Source: Clarkia xantiana subsp. parviflora (taxonomy: Eukaryota; Streptophyta; Magnoliopsida; Myrtales; Onagraceae). From it: a DNA stretch of 64,000 nt. Both the position numbers and the translations under genes were made by a program. This document shows, one piece after another, positions 1 to 11,454 of this stretch (position 1 is the stretch's first letter; each line of letters begins with the position of its first letter). The notes under the pieces are model-generated. The model ran no database searches and was not told the DNA's origin. It saw nothing but the letters and a program-made list of their open reading frames with translations. The stretch spans positions 496,001 to 560,000 of the forward strand of contig JAPTYO010000014.1 of assembly GCA_036873135.1 (NCBI GenBank), given 5' to 3'.

Positions 1-1
1 G

Positions 2-697
2 TTCTTGAGATCGGGCGATACGATTGGGCTCACCTTGCAGGCTTCCACAATCAAGTTATCTTCTTACCAAGCATGGCCCAATATGCACGAAAGTCGATTT
101 GCCCTCTACAAACTGCCACTGTGGCAGCCCGAGCCCGATCAAGAGTTTGCGGGCCTATGGGGCGGGACATTCGGGTGGCCGCCAGGTAGGCAGCCCGAAA
201 ATAAGCCCGGAAAGGCGCTATTCTTTCTGATGCTCTCTTACGAAGAGACTCAAGGCGAGCGGTTTCTGATAGCAACCAAGATTCTTGAAGGAACCCACTA
301 TGTGCTTCACCCGAACGGGTCGGCCATGTTCGTGGCTAACATAGACCAACCATCGACCGACCCGTTTCCTTTTGATAACGAACCATTGGGCCTGGTTGTG
401 AAGAATGCTTTTGACGGGGAAGGGATAGCAAATGGGTACGGGTTCAGGTATCCGGGCGCAAAGCCCGGGTCCTTATTTGTGATTCAGAACGGGCTTCTCG
501 CGTTTGTATGGAAGGAATCGAGGGCGGTTTTGACTTTGCAGAGGCTCGACCTTCAAGAGCTGTTGAAGAAAGGCGAGCGGGTCCCGGCGCTACCCGCGAT
601 CGCCAACTTCTCTTATCTGACAAAGTCGTATTCGAATGTTTTTGCCGGGTTTTCAAACGGGTCTACTTCTTCGGCTTCTCCAAGGTTCGTGCTTTGA
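2..697 (+). CDS. F-box protein, C-terminal part (At5g39450-like)
   Basis: This is the last part of a protein-coding exon that starts before the window; the reading frame is open from base 2 to a TGA at 695-697, giving about 231 residues. The segment contains LSSYQAWPNMH, GLWGGTFGWPPG, EGTHYVLHPNGSAMF and NGYGFRYPGAKPGSLF, which I recognise as the conserved C-terminal region of the plant F-box protein family typified by Arabidopsis At5g39450. The F-box itself would lie upstream and is not visible, so a role as substrate adaptor of an SCF ubiquitin ligase is inferred from the family only; no substrate is known to me. The TTG at 5-7 is an internal codon, not a start. Family assignment is fairly sure; function is not. 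Confidence 0.8.
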   Translation, partial: FLRSGDTIGLTLQASTIKLSSYQAWPNMHESRFALYKLPLWQPEPDQEFAGLWGGTFGWPPGRQPENKPGKALFFLMLSYEETQGERFLIATKILEGTHYVLHPNGSAMFVANIDQPSTDPFPFDNEPLGLVVKNAFDGEGIANGYGFRYPGAKPGSLFVIQNGLLAFVWKESRAVLTLQRLDLQELLKKGERVPALPAIANFSYLTKSYSNVFAGFSNGSTSSASPRFVL

Positions 698-712
698 TTA
701 TCTTCTGATATT

Positions 713-800
713 TGTTGATACATATAGTATATGAGTGTACTGTATGCCCTCACCCATAACTTCGAGCTTATGAGACAGTTGATTAATGTGCACGATGTTG
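713..800 (+). repeat. Degenerate solo LTR of the TRIM family
   Basis: The sequence starts TGTTGATACATATAGTAT and continues with a diverged version of the 92-bp LTR found at 926-1017 and 1263-1354, including the shared block around TTATGAGACAGTTGATTAA. The 3' end of the LTR and any primer-binding site are not recognisable, so this looks like a partial or solo copy. Confidence 0.5.
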
Positions 801-925
801 TGATAACCGCATTGTTATTAATACGATCGTGAGTTATCGCAGGCAAAGACGTGTCTAGGAGTTTTCCATGCAGTGGGTGTCGCAGTTTCATGTTAACCTG
901 AAGAAGAGTAATACATAGTACGTAT

Positions 926-1017
926 TGTTGATACAGTATAAGAGTGTGCTAAATGCGTTCATCCCATAAGTTCGGACTATGAGAGAGTTGATTAAGACGC
1001 ATGTCTTATTTTCTACA
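926..1017 (+). repeat. 5' LTR of TRIM
   Basis: 92-bp terminal repeat, TG...CA, followed immediately by the primer-binding site at 1018-1029. It is similar over its full length to 1263-1354. Confidence 0.75.
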
Positions 1018-1262
1018 TGGTATCAGAGCGCGCAGGTTCGAGTTTCCGCAGTGCCATTTTAAAGAAAAATAAAACCTCTTGTTAAAAATGGTGAAGCCAT
1101 TATATTTGACCTATAAATGCAGAGCCAAGTTGGTCGGGCTAATATCCATAATTTGATCCAGTTGGTCAAGGTCGAGACCGCCTGGCTTATATCCATAGTT
1201 TGATTCAGAGTTGGTCAATATCGAGGTGATCGGGAGGATATAAGACCGAGATGACTGGAGGA

Positions 1263-1354
1263 TGTTGATATAGTATAAGAGTGTAATAAATACTTTTACT
1301 CATAAGTTCGGAGTTATGAGACATTTGGTTAAGACGCACGTCTTATTTTATACA
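1263..1354 (+). repeat. 3' LTR of TRIM
   Basis: 92-bp terminal repeat, TG...CA, of the same length as the 5' LTR and preceded by a purine-rich tract. Confidence 0.75.
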
Positions 1355-1615
1355 CGAATACATAGTTTGTGTTGTTTGTACGAAGATTCAGTGACAATGT
1401 ATAACTCGTTGGTAATGTGTGTTTCTATTTACGATTTAAGTATATGTGTATGTCTTTGCAGTTTTAATTTTTTTTTTATCAATCAAGATTAGGGAAGCTT
1501 GTAGGTTTAGTGCTTAACCCATGAGTTAGTTAAATCACAATTCTATCTTAGGACATTTATAAAGTGGTCCACGTATAGATGTTTACAAATCATTTCTAAC
1601 AATATTCTCGGCCTA

Positions 1616-1616
<1 letters not shown>

Positions 1617-1667
<51 letters not shown>
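1617..1667. repeat. TA dinucleotide microsatellite
   Basis: About 25 uninterrupted TA repeats in intergenic DNA; likely length-polymorphic. Confidence 0.95.
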
Positions 1668-1671
<4 letters not shown>

Positions 1672-2643
1672 AAAAAAATTCTAAAAATATATGACAATAA
1701 CGTGTAACACTTCTTTCATTAGGCAGAGATTTTAATTTCGAGTCTTATTAATTGAAAAATATTTAAGGCACCAAGCCAGTAGAGTGAATTGTTAATTATA
1801 AATATTTTTTTAATAAATTTAAATATATAATATTTTGATTAACGGGTGATGTGTTAAACTGTATTATATTAACATGGTTTGTTGATTATTATTATAAATG
1901 TAAAGTAAATATATTATGAATAGAATCATTCTGAATTAATCAGGCTCCCATTCAATAGCTGCAGCAAAAAAAGAATTTGTTTATACTATTTTTACTATTA
2001 TATATGATTAATTATAATGAATATAAATAGTTAATATTATTGTTTAAATTGGAAATAACTGATAATTTGATAAATCGAGTTGGGTTTGAAATTTAAATCA
2101 TAATGAACTAGAACTAGTGTAGACCGTTTCGAAATTACGGAAATAATTTTGTAAAAAATAAAGAAAGGTAACCGTAAAATAAAAAATTAAAACAAACATA
2201 AAATATATTTTCACAGCCCATACTAAATTAGGACTTAGGAGGTAGTTACCATTTAGTTAATATAGTTGGTCTGCTCATCTCCCGCGTAAATCAAAAGCCG
2301 CGCATTTAGTAGCGGAAGACAGATCTTGAGCAGAGAATCACCAAGGTCTCCCACTCATTAATGGCGTTCTGTGAGATTTGGAAGGAGAGAGGGGCCGGGA
2401 TGAAGGTATATGTCACATCACTATCACTGTAGCCCCAAAGCTCTTGGACTATCTGCTCAACGACCTTTTCCCAAGATTTGATTGAACGGTTTGGCAGCGA
2501 AAGGAGACGAAGATCCAATAATCCTTGGTTTGTGATCATCTTTCAGCTGTCCCCACTGTAAATCCTCTCCCAATTCTCCACTAGGTGAGAGAAAGAGAGA
2601 CAGAGGAAGCAGCGCAGCAGACGTTAGCAGCTGCGGCGGCTGT

Positions 2644-5600
2644 ATGGAGGACGGTGCGGCGATGGAAGTTGAATCCGCCGCGATTGGAGCTGCGGCCGAA
2701 GTGACGTCTCCTATCCGCCGTGTGGTTCTTGTCTCCGCCGGTGCCAGTCACTCCGTTGCTCTCCTCGGTGAGGATTTCTATTCGATTAGGTTAATCTTTT
2801 AACCTAAAGTTTCAATTTTTTATTCTATTCTTCTTCCAATGGTATCCTAAATTTACTTTCTCTGATTTGCATTAAACGGATTTCATGCTTTTCTGAGTAG
2901 GAATTTAAGATTGTTGATCTCTTTTCATGGGTCCATCAGAATATTAGGTTTCTGTTGATTTAGCCATGTAATAATGCAACACAAAGATGGGAAATCTAGC
3001 ATTGCATGAGTAAGTGAGAAAATTAAGGTTTTAGCATTGCACTGTAGATTCCTCCTTTTATTCCTCATGCTGTCGAAATTTGTCTAAATTATCTTCTGGT
3101 CTTTACAATTTGACTTCAAAATTTTCTTTCCCTAATCTCTGCAGCTGGAAATGTTGTTTGTTCTTGGGGACGTGGAGAGGATGGCCAGTTAGGTCACGGT
3201 GATGCTGAAGACCGCTCTTCACCTACACAAGTGAGTGCCTTGGATGGTTGTAGGGTGCTATCGGTGATCTGTGGTGCCGATCACACAACTGCATATTCCG
3301 AATCACGGATCTATAGTTGGGGATGGTATGTTGTTTTCTCTTGATTTGCTGTAATGTCGTTTTCATCCCCGAAATGATATGATATCATGCCTTCCACTCT
3401 CTGGATGCAATTTTTTCTTGATGATTCATGAACAATATTAAATCTTAGAACAAGGGGGATAAATTCTAGCTTTGTACTGTTGAGGAACTGAAGTTCCATT
3501 CTCTGTCATTCTTTGGAAATGCTTCATCTTTTCCCTGTTAGGCTCATCGGTTACTTTCAGGGGCGACTTTGGGAGGTTAGGACATGGTAACTCCACTGAT
3601 GTTTTTACCCCCCAACCAATAAAAGCATTACAAGGATTGAGAATAAAACAAATTGCTTGTGGGGACAGCCATTGTTTGGCCGTAACAATGGAAGGCGAAG
3701 TTCAGAGGTTGATTTTTTTTTCTTCTAGTAACTTGTTCTATTAAGCTTTTCTTGAATCATATGTATTAATAATAGTCAGTGCTTACAATATCTTGTCAAA
3801 ATTTCACTGAAGCTGGGGGAGGAATCAAAATGGCCAACTTGGTCTTGGCACCACTGAGGACTCTCTCTTGCCTCAAAAGGTTTATGCTTTTCAGGTAACA
3901 TTATACTATTTGTTAGAACTTTGATACTATGGATTTTGATGTGACCGAAGAATTTGATATACATTGATCATGCAGGGAAGAGCCGTAAAAATGGTGGCGG
4001 CTGGAGCTGAACATACTGCTGCAGTGACAGAGGATGGAGAACTTTATGGATGGGGTTGGGGCCGATACGGTAATTTGGGCTTAGGTGACCGAAACGATCG
4101 ACTGTTCCCTGAGAAGGTTTTCGCTGTCCATGTATGTGAAAGTCATTTTCTTCGAAAGAATCTTAATGTTATTTTTTTAAAAGTAACAATTCTGAAAATT
4201 TCTGTTACTACCTATGAACATATAGGGAGAGAAAATGATCATGGTTGCTTGTGGATGGAGACATACAATATCAGTCTCTGCTTCTGGTGGATTGTACACT
4301 TTTGGTTGGAGTAAATATGGTCAATTAGGGCATGGGGATTTCGAGGATCATCTCATTCCTCACAGATTGGAAGCATTGCGTGAAAGTCATATCTCTCAGG
4401 TGACTTGAGCACCAAGTTTTTCTTTTTATCCTAAACATAATTCGCTTTTCGATTTTAAACAACTTTCTACTTATTTTCATTGAAAACCCATCTTCATCGT
4501 TGAATTATACCCGTTTCTGTCTAATAACTTCTGAAGTTTCTACTGTTTGCTCTGTTAGATATCTGGTGGCTGGAGACACACTATGGCTCTTACATCTGAT
4601 GGAAAGTTGTTTGGCTGGGGTTGGAACAAGGTAATTTTTTTGCCTTTTACGGTTTTACCTCTGTATAATAATTCAGCATTTCCATGCATTTCTGAGGTCT
4701 TGAACATCATTTGCTGTTGATATTGATTCTGCCCATCTGTCAAAAGTACTAGCTTTCTGAGTAGTGAATTGTTTGGATCTTACCTATCTCCCATTTACAA
4801 AATTGTTGCTAAAAGTAGGGAAGCTCTCAGTAAAGATCATTTGTATAAATCTTTCTATGCAATTATTGGTCTTGATAATTCTCTTGTTTGTACAGTTTGG
4901 TCAAGTTGGAGTAGGTGACAACATCGACCATTGTTCTCCAGTTCAAGTGAAATTCCCGAACGAACAGGTTAATAGTTTCTTCCATAACTTCTAACTTTTC
5001 TGGGAAATGCAAAATCTTTAGTTTTGGGTGTTTTTTTTATTTGTGGCAGAAAATAGTTCAAGTATCGTGCGGATGGAGGCATACACTTGCTATTACAGAG
5101 CGACAAAACGTGTTTTCTTGGGGAAGAGGTACCAATGGACAACTGGGTCACGGAGAGTATGTTGATCGGTAAGATTACAAAAACGATAATCGGGTTGAAA
5201 TGTTCGCCATAGAGATTCGTTCATATATTTTGTTTTCCCGTGTCTTGAAATGGTTAGGAACGTGCCCAAGATCGTAGAAGTGTTAAGTGTTGATGGATCT
5301 TCTGGACGACAGATAGAGTCGTCAAAGGTTGATCCTTCATCAGGTGGATTCTTGTTCTTGCTGTTCTAAGTTAGTGTTTCTTGTGCTCCAAGTTTCTAAC
5401 AATTCAGTCTGCGAAATGACCAAACAGGACGATCCTGGGTCTCACCATCAGAGAGATATGCAGTTGTTCCTGATGAAGTAAGTCTTAAAAAAAAATCAAT
5501 TTGACATATATTTGATGTTTCCTTTATGTTTTTGTTTCGGTTTATAGATGTTTTTGTACAGTTGATAGATTTCTTGTAGTGCAAGCAACAATCTCGATTT

Positions 5601-5677
5601 CTTCAACTTTGCAGGCCCAATGGCACACAGCAGCTGACGATGCTAGTGTCCCCGAGCACGATGTTATGCAAACGTAA
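2644..5677 (+). CDS. UVR8: UV-B photoreceptor UVR8 (RCC1-type beta-propeller)
   Basis: Predicted exons: 2644-2767, 3145-3325, 3561-3707, 3813-3894, 3976-4131, 4226-4399, 4559-4630, 4896-4967, 5050-5168, 5258-5343, 5428-5477 and 5615-5677, giving 441 residues, close to the 440 of Arabidopsis UVR8. Seven RCC1 blades are read, with repeated SWGxG/GWGW and GQLGHG motifs. The three GWRHT motifs that carry the UV-B-sensing tryptophan cluster are intact (W241, W293, W345; eight residues beyond the Arabidopsis numbering). The C-terminal tail keeps the VP motif (V418-P419, in YAVVPDE) used to bind COP1. In the known pathway UV-B splits the UVR8 dimer, and the monomer binds COP1 and stabilises HY5, inducing flavonoid genes. 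The N-terminus is slightly longer than in Arabidopsis. The ATG follows a GC-rich leader and is the first that opens this frame. Confidence 0.96.
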
Positions 5678-6813
5678 ATAAGGGACTTCTCGTTAAGAAG
5701 GCATCGAGATCGAGTTAGTTGGTGTCTTGTTTCTGCTGCTATATATATAGCGTAATTTCGGCTATCGGGTTGTAACTTTCTGTTAATATTTTTCAACTTT
5801 TGATTGTACGATGAAAAAACAGACATTGTGGTATGGTAATGAAATGAATGTTGGTCCCCTCTCTTGTTCAATTGTGGTGCATTTTCATCTCTTTTTTAAG
5901 AAAGCAATGAGGTATCTATCTACTTTGTAAAGTACTAGAGAAAGTGGATTGTGAAGTTTGTACATTTAATGAGTACCTGAGCTTTTATGTGTTGATCAAT
6001 TAATACATAAATTTTTTAACGTTTGAATATCTAACATTTGCTTGTGGCCCCTTGTCGGGAATTTCCTAACTGAAGCATTATATTTATGCTCTTTTTGCTA
6101 CTAGAAAAGATTTAATTGTAACATAGGTAAAACTTTAAAAATATGATTTTTTAAGTTACACTTAGAATTTGCATCGCTATAAGATTCAGCTTCAAAACAA
6201 TAGAAAAATACAAAATAAATATCACAAGCATAATGCTTGAGAAACATGATAAAAATGTCTGTTTTGGACGTTTATTAAAAGTTTATATATTGCATATTGA
6301 CCCTTGTTTATTTCATTCGTTAAAATAACCTCTATATTTTTATCAAATTACATATAAATTATTAATGGTACGGGTCGGTAGTGCCCACTACTCTAATATC
6401 TTAACTCGTAATCAGACGTGACCCGTGACGATTTCACATTCTCCTACCGAACCCACCCCTAAACCACGGGTTGGACTCCCATGGGTTAAGTTTCGGTCGA
6501 TGCACCACGGGTCAAACCAAACCGAACCATGGTCCGTCCGGTCCAAGAGATGGGTCTTATTGAAAAGTAGGACAAAGTTTAGGACAATTACATAAGCTTT
6601 CAGGAATAGTAAAAGAATGAAGAGACCAAGAAAAAAAATTAACAAAATGAGACGCTAATTTCTGTAACTTTCATTTTCATGCCCTCGTTAGACTCCGTAC
6701 CAGGGAGGAGATTGATCTGTGCTTCATCAGATCTCACTTCGACATTGATCTCCTCCGCCATAGATCAAGTCTCCGAGCTTCTGTGATCGCGATTTTCGCC
6801 GTCCTCGGCCGCC
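5678..6813. other. Intergenic: UVR8 3' flank and auxilin-like promoter
   Basis: The first part should be UVR8 3' UTR. The middle (about 5990-6390) is AT-rich with no feature. From about 6400 the sequence becomes GC-richer, and 6690-6813 reads like a pyrimidine-rich leader for the next gene. No other gene, RNA or repeat is recognised. Confidence 0.6.
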
Positions 6814-9800
6814 ATGAACGACTTCGACGGCCTCTTGTCCTCGGATTTTGGGCTCAAGCCGCAGGGCAAATCGGCTCCAATGTCTGCGTCCAAATCCAAC
6901 TCCAGATCATCCAGCAGTTCCCTGAACTTCGATCTTGGATCCGGCACTTCCAATTTTGATCCCGATGCAGTGTTCGGCTCCAGGGGAGCTCAGAAGAAGC
7001 CTCTGGGACGTGAAGATTTCGGCGACCTATTTGGCGGTCCTCCGAAGAGCAAGGAAAACTCGTTCGATTTCGATTCGATGTTCGCTCAGGGCTCGAAGTC
7101 GTCGAGCTTGCCGGTCTACGATAGGCCTGTGTACGATGATGATATATTCGAGGGGTTGCCTGGGGTGAAGAGCTTTGGTTCATCCGTGTCTGGTAAGAAG
7201 TATGGGGATGAGTTCGAATCTGTTCCAGTTTCGGCCTCTTCACCACCTAGCAGAAAGACTGGAGGGAGCAGTGCGTTTGATGATCTCTTAGGTGGGTTTG
7301 GAAAAACAGAGAGTCAATCGAAGAACAGAAGTTCAGTAAAGGAGGACATGGCTGTGCCTGATTTTGATGATCTAATTCCTGGGTTTGGAGGATCTAACCC
7401 TCCAAGTGAAAGGTATCAATCAGTTAATCACCGTCCTTGGTTCAAGCTCTTGACACAATTTAGTGATGTATTATGAATTATCGAGAAATGAATTTGTGAT
7501 TTAATCTTTTGGTATTGGTTACTGTTTGTTACTATTATTGAGCATGATTGAAGCTCAGAACTTGGAGGGCGTTTGGCTGTTGCTGAGTCTGCTTATGTTC
7601 TTCTAGTTGTGGTAAATGATTGTGGATCCTACTTCCCAAGAATGCTAAATTAGCTTGACTAGAAGCTAGACATCAGCAGTAGCAATTTTCGTTCTTATTA
7701 TGATGGACACTAAGTAAGGGTAGTAACTTCATTTGTTGTAACTAACTTGATTTTGTGCTTAGATGATTGAGCAGACGAACTGGTAAAATAGCAGTAGATT
7801 TTACTTGATAAGTATTGAGATAACATGTTAATTGGGAGCCAATTCTTAAGTTTGTTCATTATGCTGATTGTGAGTGTTACCATCCAGAATTATGTGATTT
7901 GTTTGCAATGAGTTCTGAGCTGCTTACTGTTTCTGTATTGACTCTTATAGTTTGTTGATGTCTTTAAAGTAGGCATTATAAGACTAAGTTTCAGCTTTGC
8001 TTTTTGACAGATCTGCACATAAACCTACTTGGTCATCAGAACCTGCTTCCACCACAAGAAAAACTTCAGAGGATCCCTTTGCTGGATTAGGATCTCTGCC
8101 CCCTCGTGCTGCTCCATCTTCTTCAGATCCTTCTGATCCGCTGCAGGAATTCGGTAATCTTGGTAAATCTGGAAGTAGAAAAGCTGATGGGCCTTCTGTT
8201 TCTAGTGGAACGGCATATGACGACTTGGACCCGTTTGAAGGTTTAGCAAAATCTGTGCCATCATCTTCATCTGAGACAAATGGCCATTGGAAGGACAAAA
8301 GCCCTTTGAGGAGTGACCGGGAAAGTAGTGGGAGTCCAACTTATAATAGTGAGGAACATGTTGATAAAACTTCACCAAGAGTAGGGGGCCGCTCACATAA
8401 ACCAGTAGCAACTGATAATAGTGATGTTGAATCTCGTAAGACCTTTTTTGACATGCCTTCGGCCTCCAATAGTTTTACTGAACGAACTGAACCAGTTGGT
8501 ACAGTGCCTTATGGAAATATATATTCCAGCGAGGCCAATGTTCCAGGGGAGGCGTATGCAGAAAAGGCTGATTCTTCTGATGATGTGTGGCTTACAGTGT
8601 CTGAGATTCCTCTTTTTACTCAGCCGACAACTGCTCCACCGCCTGCTAGACCCCCTCCTCCACGACCAACACGAGCTTCAAAGGTTGGTAATAGCTCTTT
8701 TGGCTCCAAACAAGCAAAGAAGAGTGAGTTCTATGCGAGCTCCACTTTTGAGATTCCAAAGTCAGCCCCGGAGACTAGGTCTAATACGATAAATGAATTT
8801 GAAGATTATCCTACCATGGGAAGGAATACCAGATATAACTCTGATGCCCAAGCCAATGGTGTGTCTAGTGAAGAAATGGATTTCAACTCTGATGCTGCTG
8901 CTTCTGCGGCAGCTATGAAGGAGGCTATGGATAGAGCTGAGGCTAAATTTAGGCAGGCGAAGGGGGTAAGAGAGAGGGAGAGTACACGGGCTGCTAGAAC
9001 TAGAGAGTCTGTGCAGCTGGAGAAGGATGATAATTTGTTAGATGCTGAGGAAAGAGCACTTAGGGAGAAACAGGAGCAGCTTCGGAGGGAAAGGGAAGAT
9101 GAGGAGAGGGAAAATAGGAGGACTGAGAAAGAGAGGGAGAGGGAAGAGAAGGAAAGAGAACAGAGGAGACAAGATAGGGAGAGGGAGAGAGCAAGAGAAG
9201 AAAGGGAAAGGGCCAGACAAGTTGTTGAAAGGGCTAATAGGGAAGCGCGGGAAAGAGCAGCAGCTGATGCTCGAGCAAAAGCTGAAAGAGCTGCTGTTGA
9301 TAAAGTAAATGCTGAAGCTCGAGGACGTGCAGAAAGGACTGCAGTGCTTCGAGCACAAGCTGAAGCCCGTGAGAGGGCAGCAGCTGATGCCAAAGAAAGG
9401 GCTGAAAGAGCAGCAGAAGCAAGGGACAGGGAAGCGAGGATGAGAGAGAAAGAAAGTGCTGAAGCTAGGGAGAAAGAAGCACGAGAAAAATCTGTTGAAG
9501 CAAGGAGAAGGGCAGAGCGTGCTGCTGTTGAAAGAGCTGCTGCAGAAGCACGACAAAGGGCTGCGGCTGAGGCTCAAGAGAGAGCCACTGCAGCTGCTAG
9601 GGCAAATCAGCGGAAGAATGATAATGATCTTGAATCCTTTTTCAGCATGGGTCGAGCAAGCAGTGCTCCAAGGCCTAGAGCTAATTCCGCTGTGAGCATC
9701 TTTGGCTTAATAATCATGTTACTGCATCCTCTCTATTACTAATTATAGATTTTTTCTTCCAGGAAGCTTCTTTTGATGCACAATTTCCCACTAAGAAAGG

Positions 9801-11454
9801 TCCTGAGGTGGCAAGGACATCAGATACAACTGCTTCAAACATGAAAAAAGCATCTTCAAGTGCAAACATTGTTGATGATCTTTCCTCAATTTTTGGAGGT
9901 ATTATTGGTTTCACTGTTACTTCTACCCAAGATCGTCATCTAGATTTGGTATTTGTTGAGTGTCCTCTTATTGTCTCTGTGTTAAAGGTGGTCCAACATC
10001 TGGAGGATTCCAAGACGTTGAAGGAGAAACTGAAGAAAGACGTAGATCGAGATTGGATCGCCATCAAAGGACTCAGGAGAGAGCGGTATGCAAAACAGAA
10101 TACGTTTTACATATATGTGTGAGTCTTTTTATATATAAAGACTCAAACATTTACCTTCTCTTCTGTGCATCTTGTTTAGGCAAAAGCATTGGCTGAGAAG
10201 AACCAACGGGACCTTGATTTACAAAGAGATCAAGCAGAGAGAAACGTAAGAGTTGCTGAATTGTTTCTATTGTTTTCATATCCCTGTTGCAGGTTGAGTG
10301 TGGGTACCCTTCTTTAAGTTAGAGTTACATCCTCTCTCTAACATTGATATTGTCTCCTTCAGAGATTTTCTGAATCATTAGATGCTGAGATCAAGCGGTG
10401 GGCTGCAGGGAAAGAAGGGAATTTGCGTGCTCTACTCTCGACTCTCCAATATGTAAGCTCAGTATGGTTCGCTGTTGTGCATAAACAAAATGAGGAAAAG
10501 AATAAATTCTTGCTTGTACTTGGTTGCTTCTAAGATAATGATTGTGTGAAACTGAGTTAGGCTTGATATATCTTAATTACATATCTTTTTCTGTTACATG
10601 TTCAGAAAGCTTGAGGTCCCTATAAGATCATATGATTGCATTATAACTTTATCGAGGAAGTGTCAGCTAAGTTGTGACTATATCAACTTGTGCAGCCTCG
10701 TGGCTTCCATATTTCAATGTACTACTTGAAAGTTCAGTTTATTTATTTTTTGTCAATTGACTATGATGGATGCAGAAAAATACTTACCCTCCTGCCCATT
10801 TTTCAAGTGTTACTTTCTAGACATCAGTTATTACATCATGATAAGAAATACAATCTACATACAGTCTACCCACGATGAGTAAGAATATAGTTTTTTATTT
10901 TTTGCGGTCCAACTTATCCTTGTTTGCAATGATCAGGTGCTCTGGCCTGAATGTGGGTGGCAGCCTGTTTCTTTGACCGATTTGATCACTGCTGCCGCTG
11001 TTAAGAAGGTATACCGGAAAGCAACTTTGTGCATCCATCCTGATAAAGTGCAGCAGAAAGGTGCCAACCTACAACAGAAATATATAGCTGAGAAGGTTTT
11101 CGATCTCCTTAAGGTACATATTACGTGTAAAATTCACCTAAATACTCCTTCTGATCTCTAAGCCAAAGAAAAAAGTAAAAATCTTCTCTTTAATTACTGG
11201 ATATCTCCAATCCAGTTTCATCTTTGTATGATCTTTGAAGAATGATAGACGCCGAATAATTCTGGTCAGGTGAATAACAGTAGTCAGTAGGTGTCTCATT
11301 AGCTGTTGATACTGAAGATAAGTGATAGTTGGGTTTTTTTTTTCTGTGTTCTTGAAAGATTGCTCTTTTAGTATGCTACTGTTTTCTGAATGAAAACTTG
11401 ATTACTCTACTACAGGAAGCATGGAACAAGCTTAACTCGGAAGAACTATTTTGA
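6814..11454 (+). CDS. Auxilin-like J-domain protein (clathrin uncoating)
   Basis: Exons: 6814-7412, 8011-9691, 9763-9898, 9988-10085, 10180-10245, 10363-10452, 10937-11113 and 11416-11454, giving 961 residues. The N-terminus ([20 protein letters not shown]) matches plant auxilin-related proteins 1 and 2 and is followed by many short DF/DPF/FGG peptides of the kind that bind clathrin adaptors. A proline-rich stretch lies near residues 400-420. About residues 505-735 form a very long charged Arg/Glu/Ala coiled coil. The C-terminus is a J domain with the HPDK signature at 924-927, ending in [13 protein letters not shown] domains recruit and stimulate Hsc70; in auxilins this strips clathrin from vesicles. 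The coiled-coil exon is low-complexity and produces long meaningless frames on the other strand. The 599-bp first intron and 484-bp intron 6 hold no other gene. A broken copy of the 5' end lies at 44.4 kb. Confidence 0.93.

Larger units (their letters stand above)
926..1354 (+). mobile_element. TRIM (terminal-repeat retrotransposon in miniature), 429 bp
   Basis: Two 92-bp direct repeats (926-1017 and 1263-1354) each begin TGTTGATA and end in CA, as LTRs do. The base after the first LTR starts TGGTATCAGAGC (1018-1029), an exact match to the initiator-Met-tRNA primer-binding site of plant LTR retrotransposons. Purine-rich GACTGGAGGA directly precedes the second LTR, as a polypurine tract would. 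The flanks CGTAT (921-925) and CGAAT (1355-1359) match at four of five bases, fitting a 5-bp target-site duplication. The 245-bp interior has no coding capacity, so movement would depend on enzymes from another element. Confidence 0.8.
698..2643. other. Intergenic region: F-box 3' flank to UVR8 start
   Basis: No convincing gene is seen here. The stretch holds a degenerate TRIM LTR (from 713), a near-complete TRIM element (926-1354), a TA microsatellite (about 1617-1667) and otherwise AT-rich sequence. The last 300 bases are GC-richer and hold the UVR8 promoter and leader. A 77-codon minus-strand frame at 2306-2539 overlaps this promoter and shows no recognisable protein. Confidence 0.6.

Noticed and set aside
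1018..1050. TGGTATCAGAGC followed by GGTTCGAG, considered as a tRNA gene or SINE box B
   Set aside because: No cloverleaf can be drawn. The position directly after a 92-bp TG...CA repeat identifies it as a retroelement primer-binding site.
8806..9577. Long minus-strand frames (195 and 179 codons) opposite the auxilin-like coiled coil
   Set aside because: They are Ser/Leu/Cys-rich reverse translations of repetitive GAG/AGA/GCA codons in a well-supported plus-strand exon.
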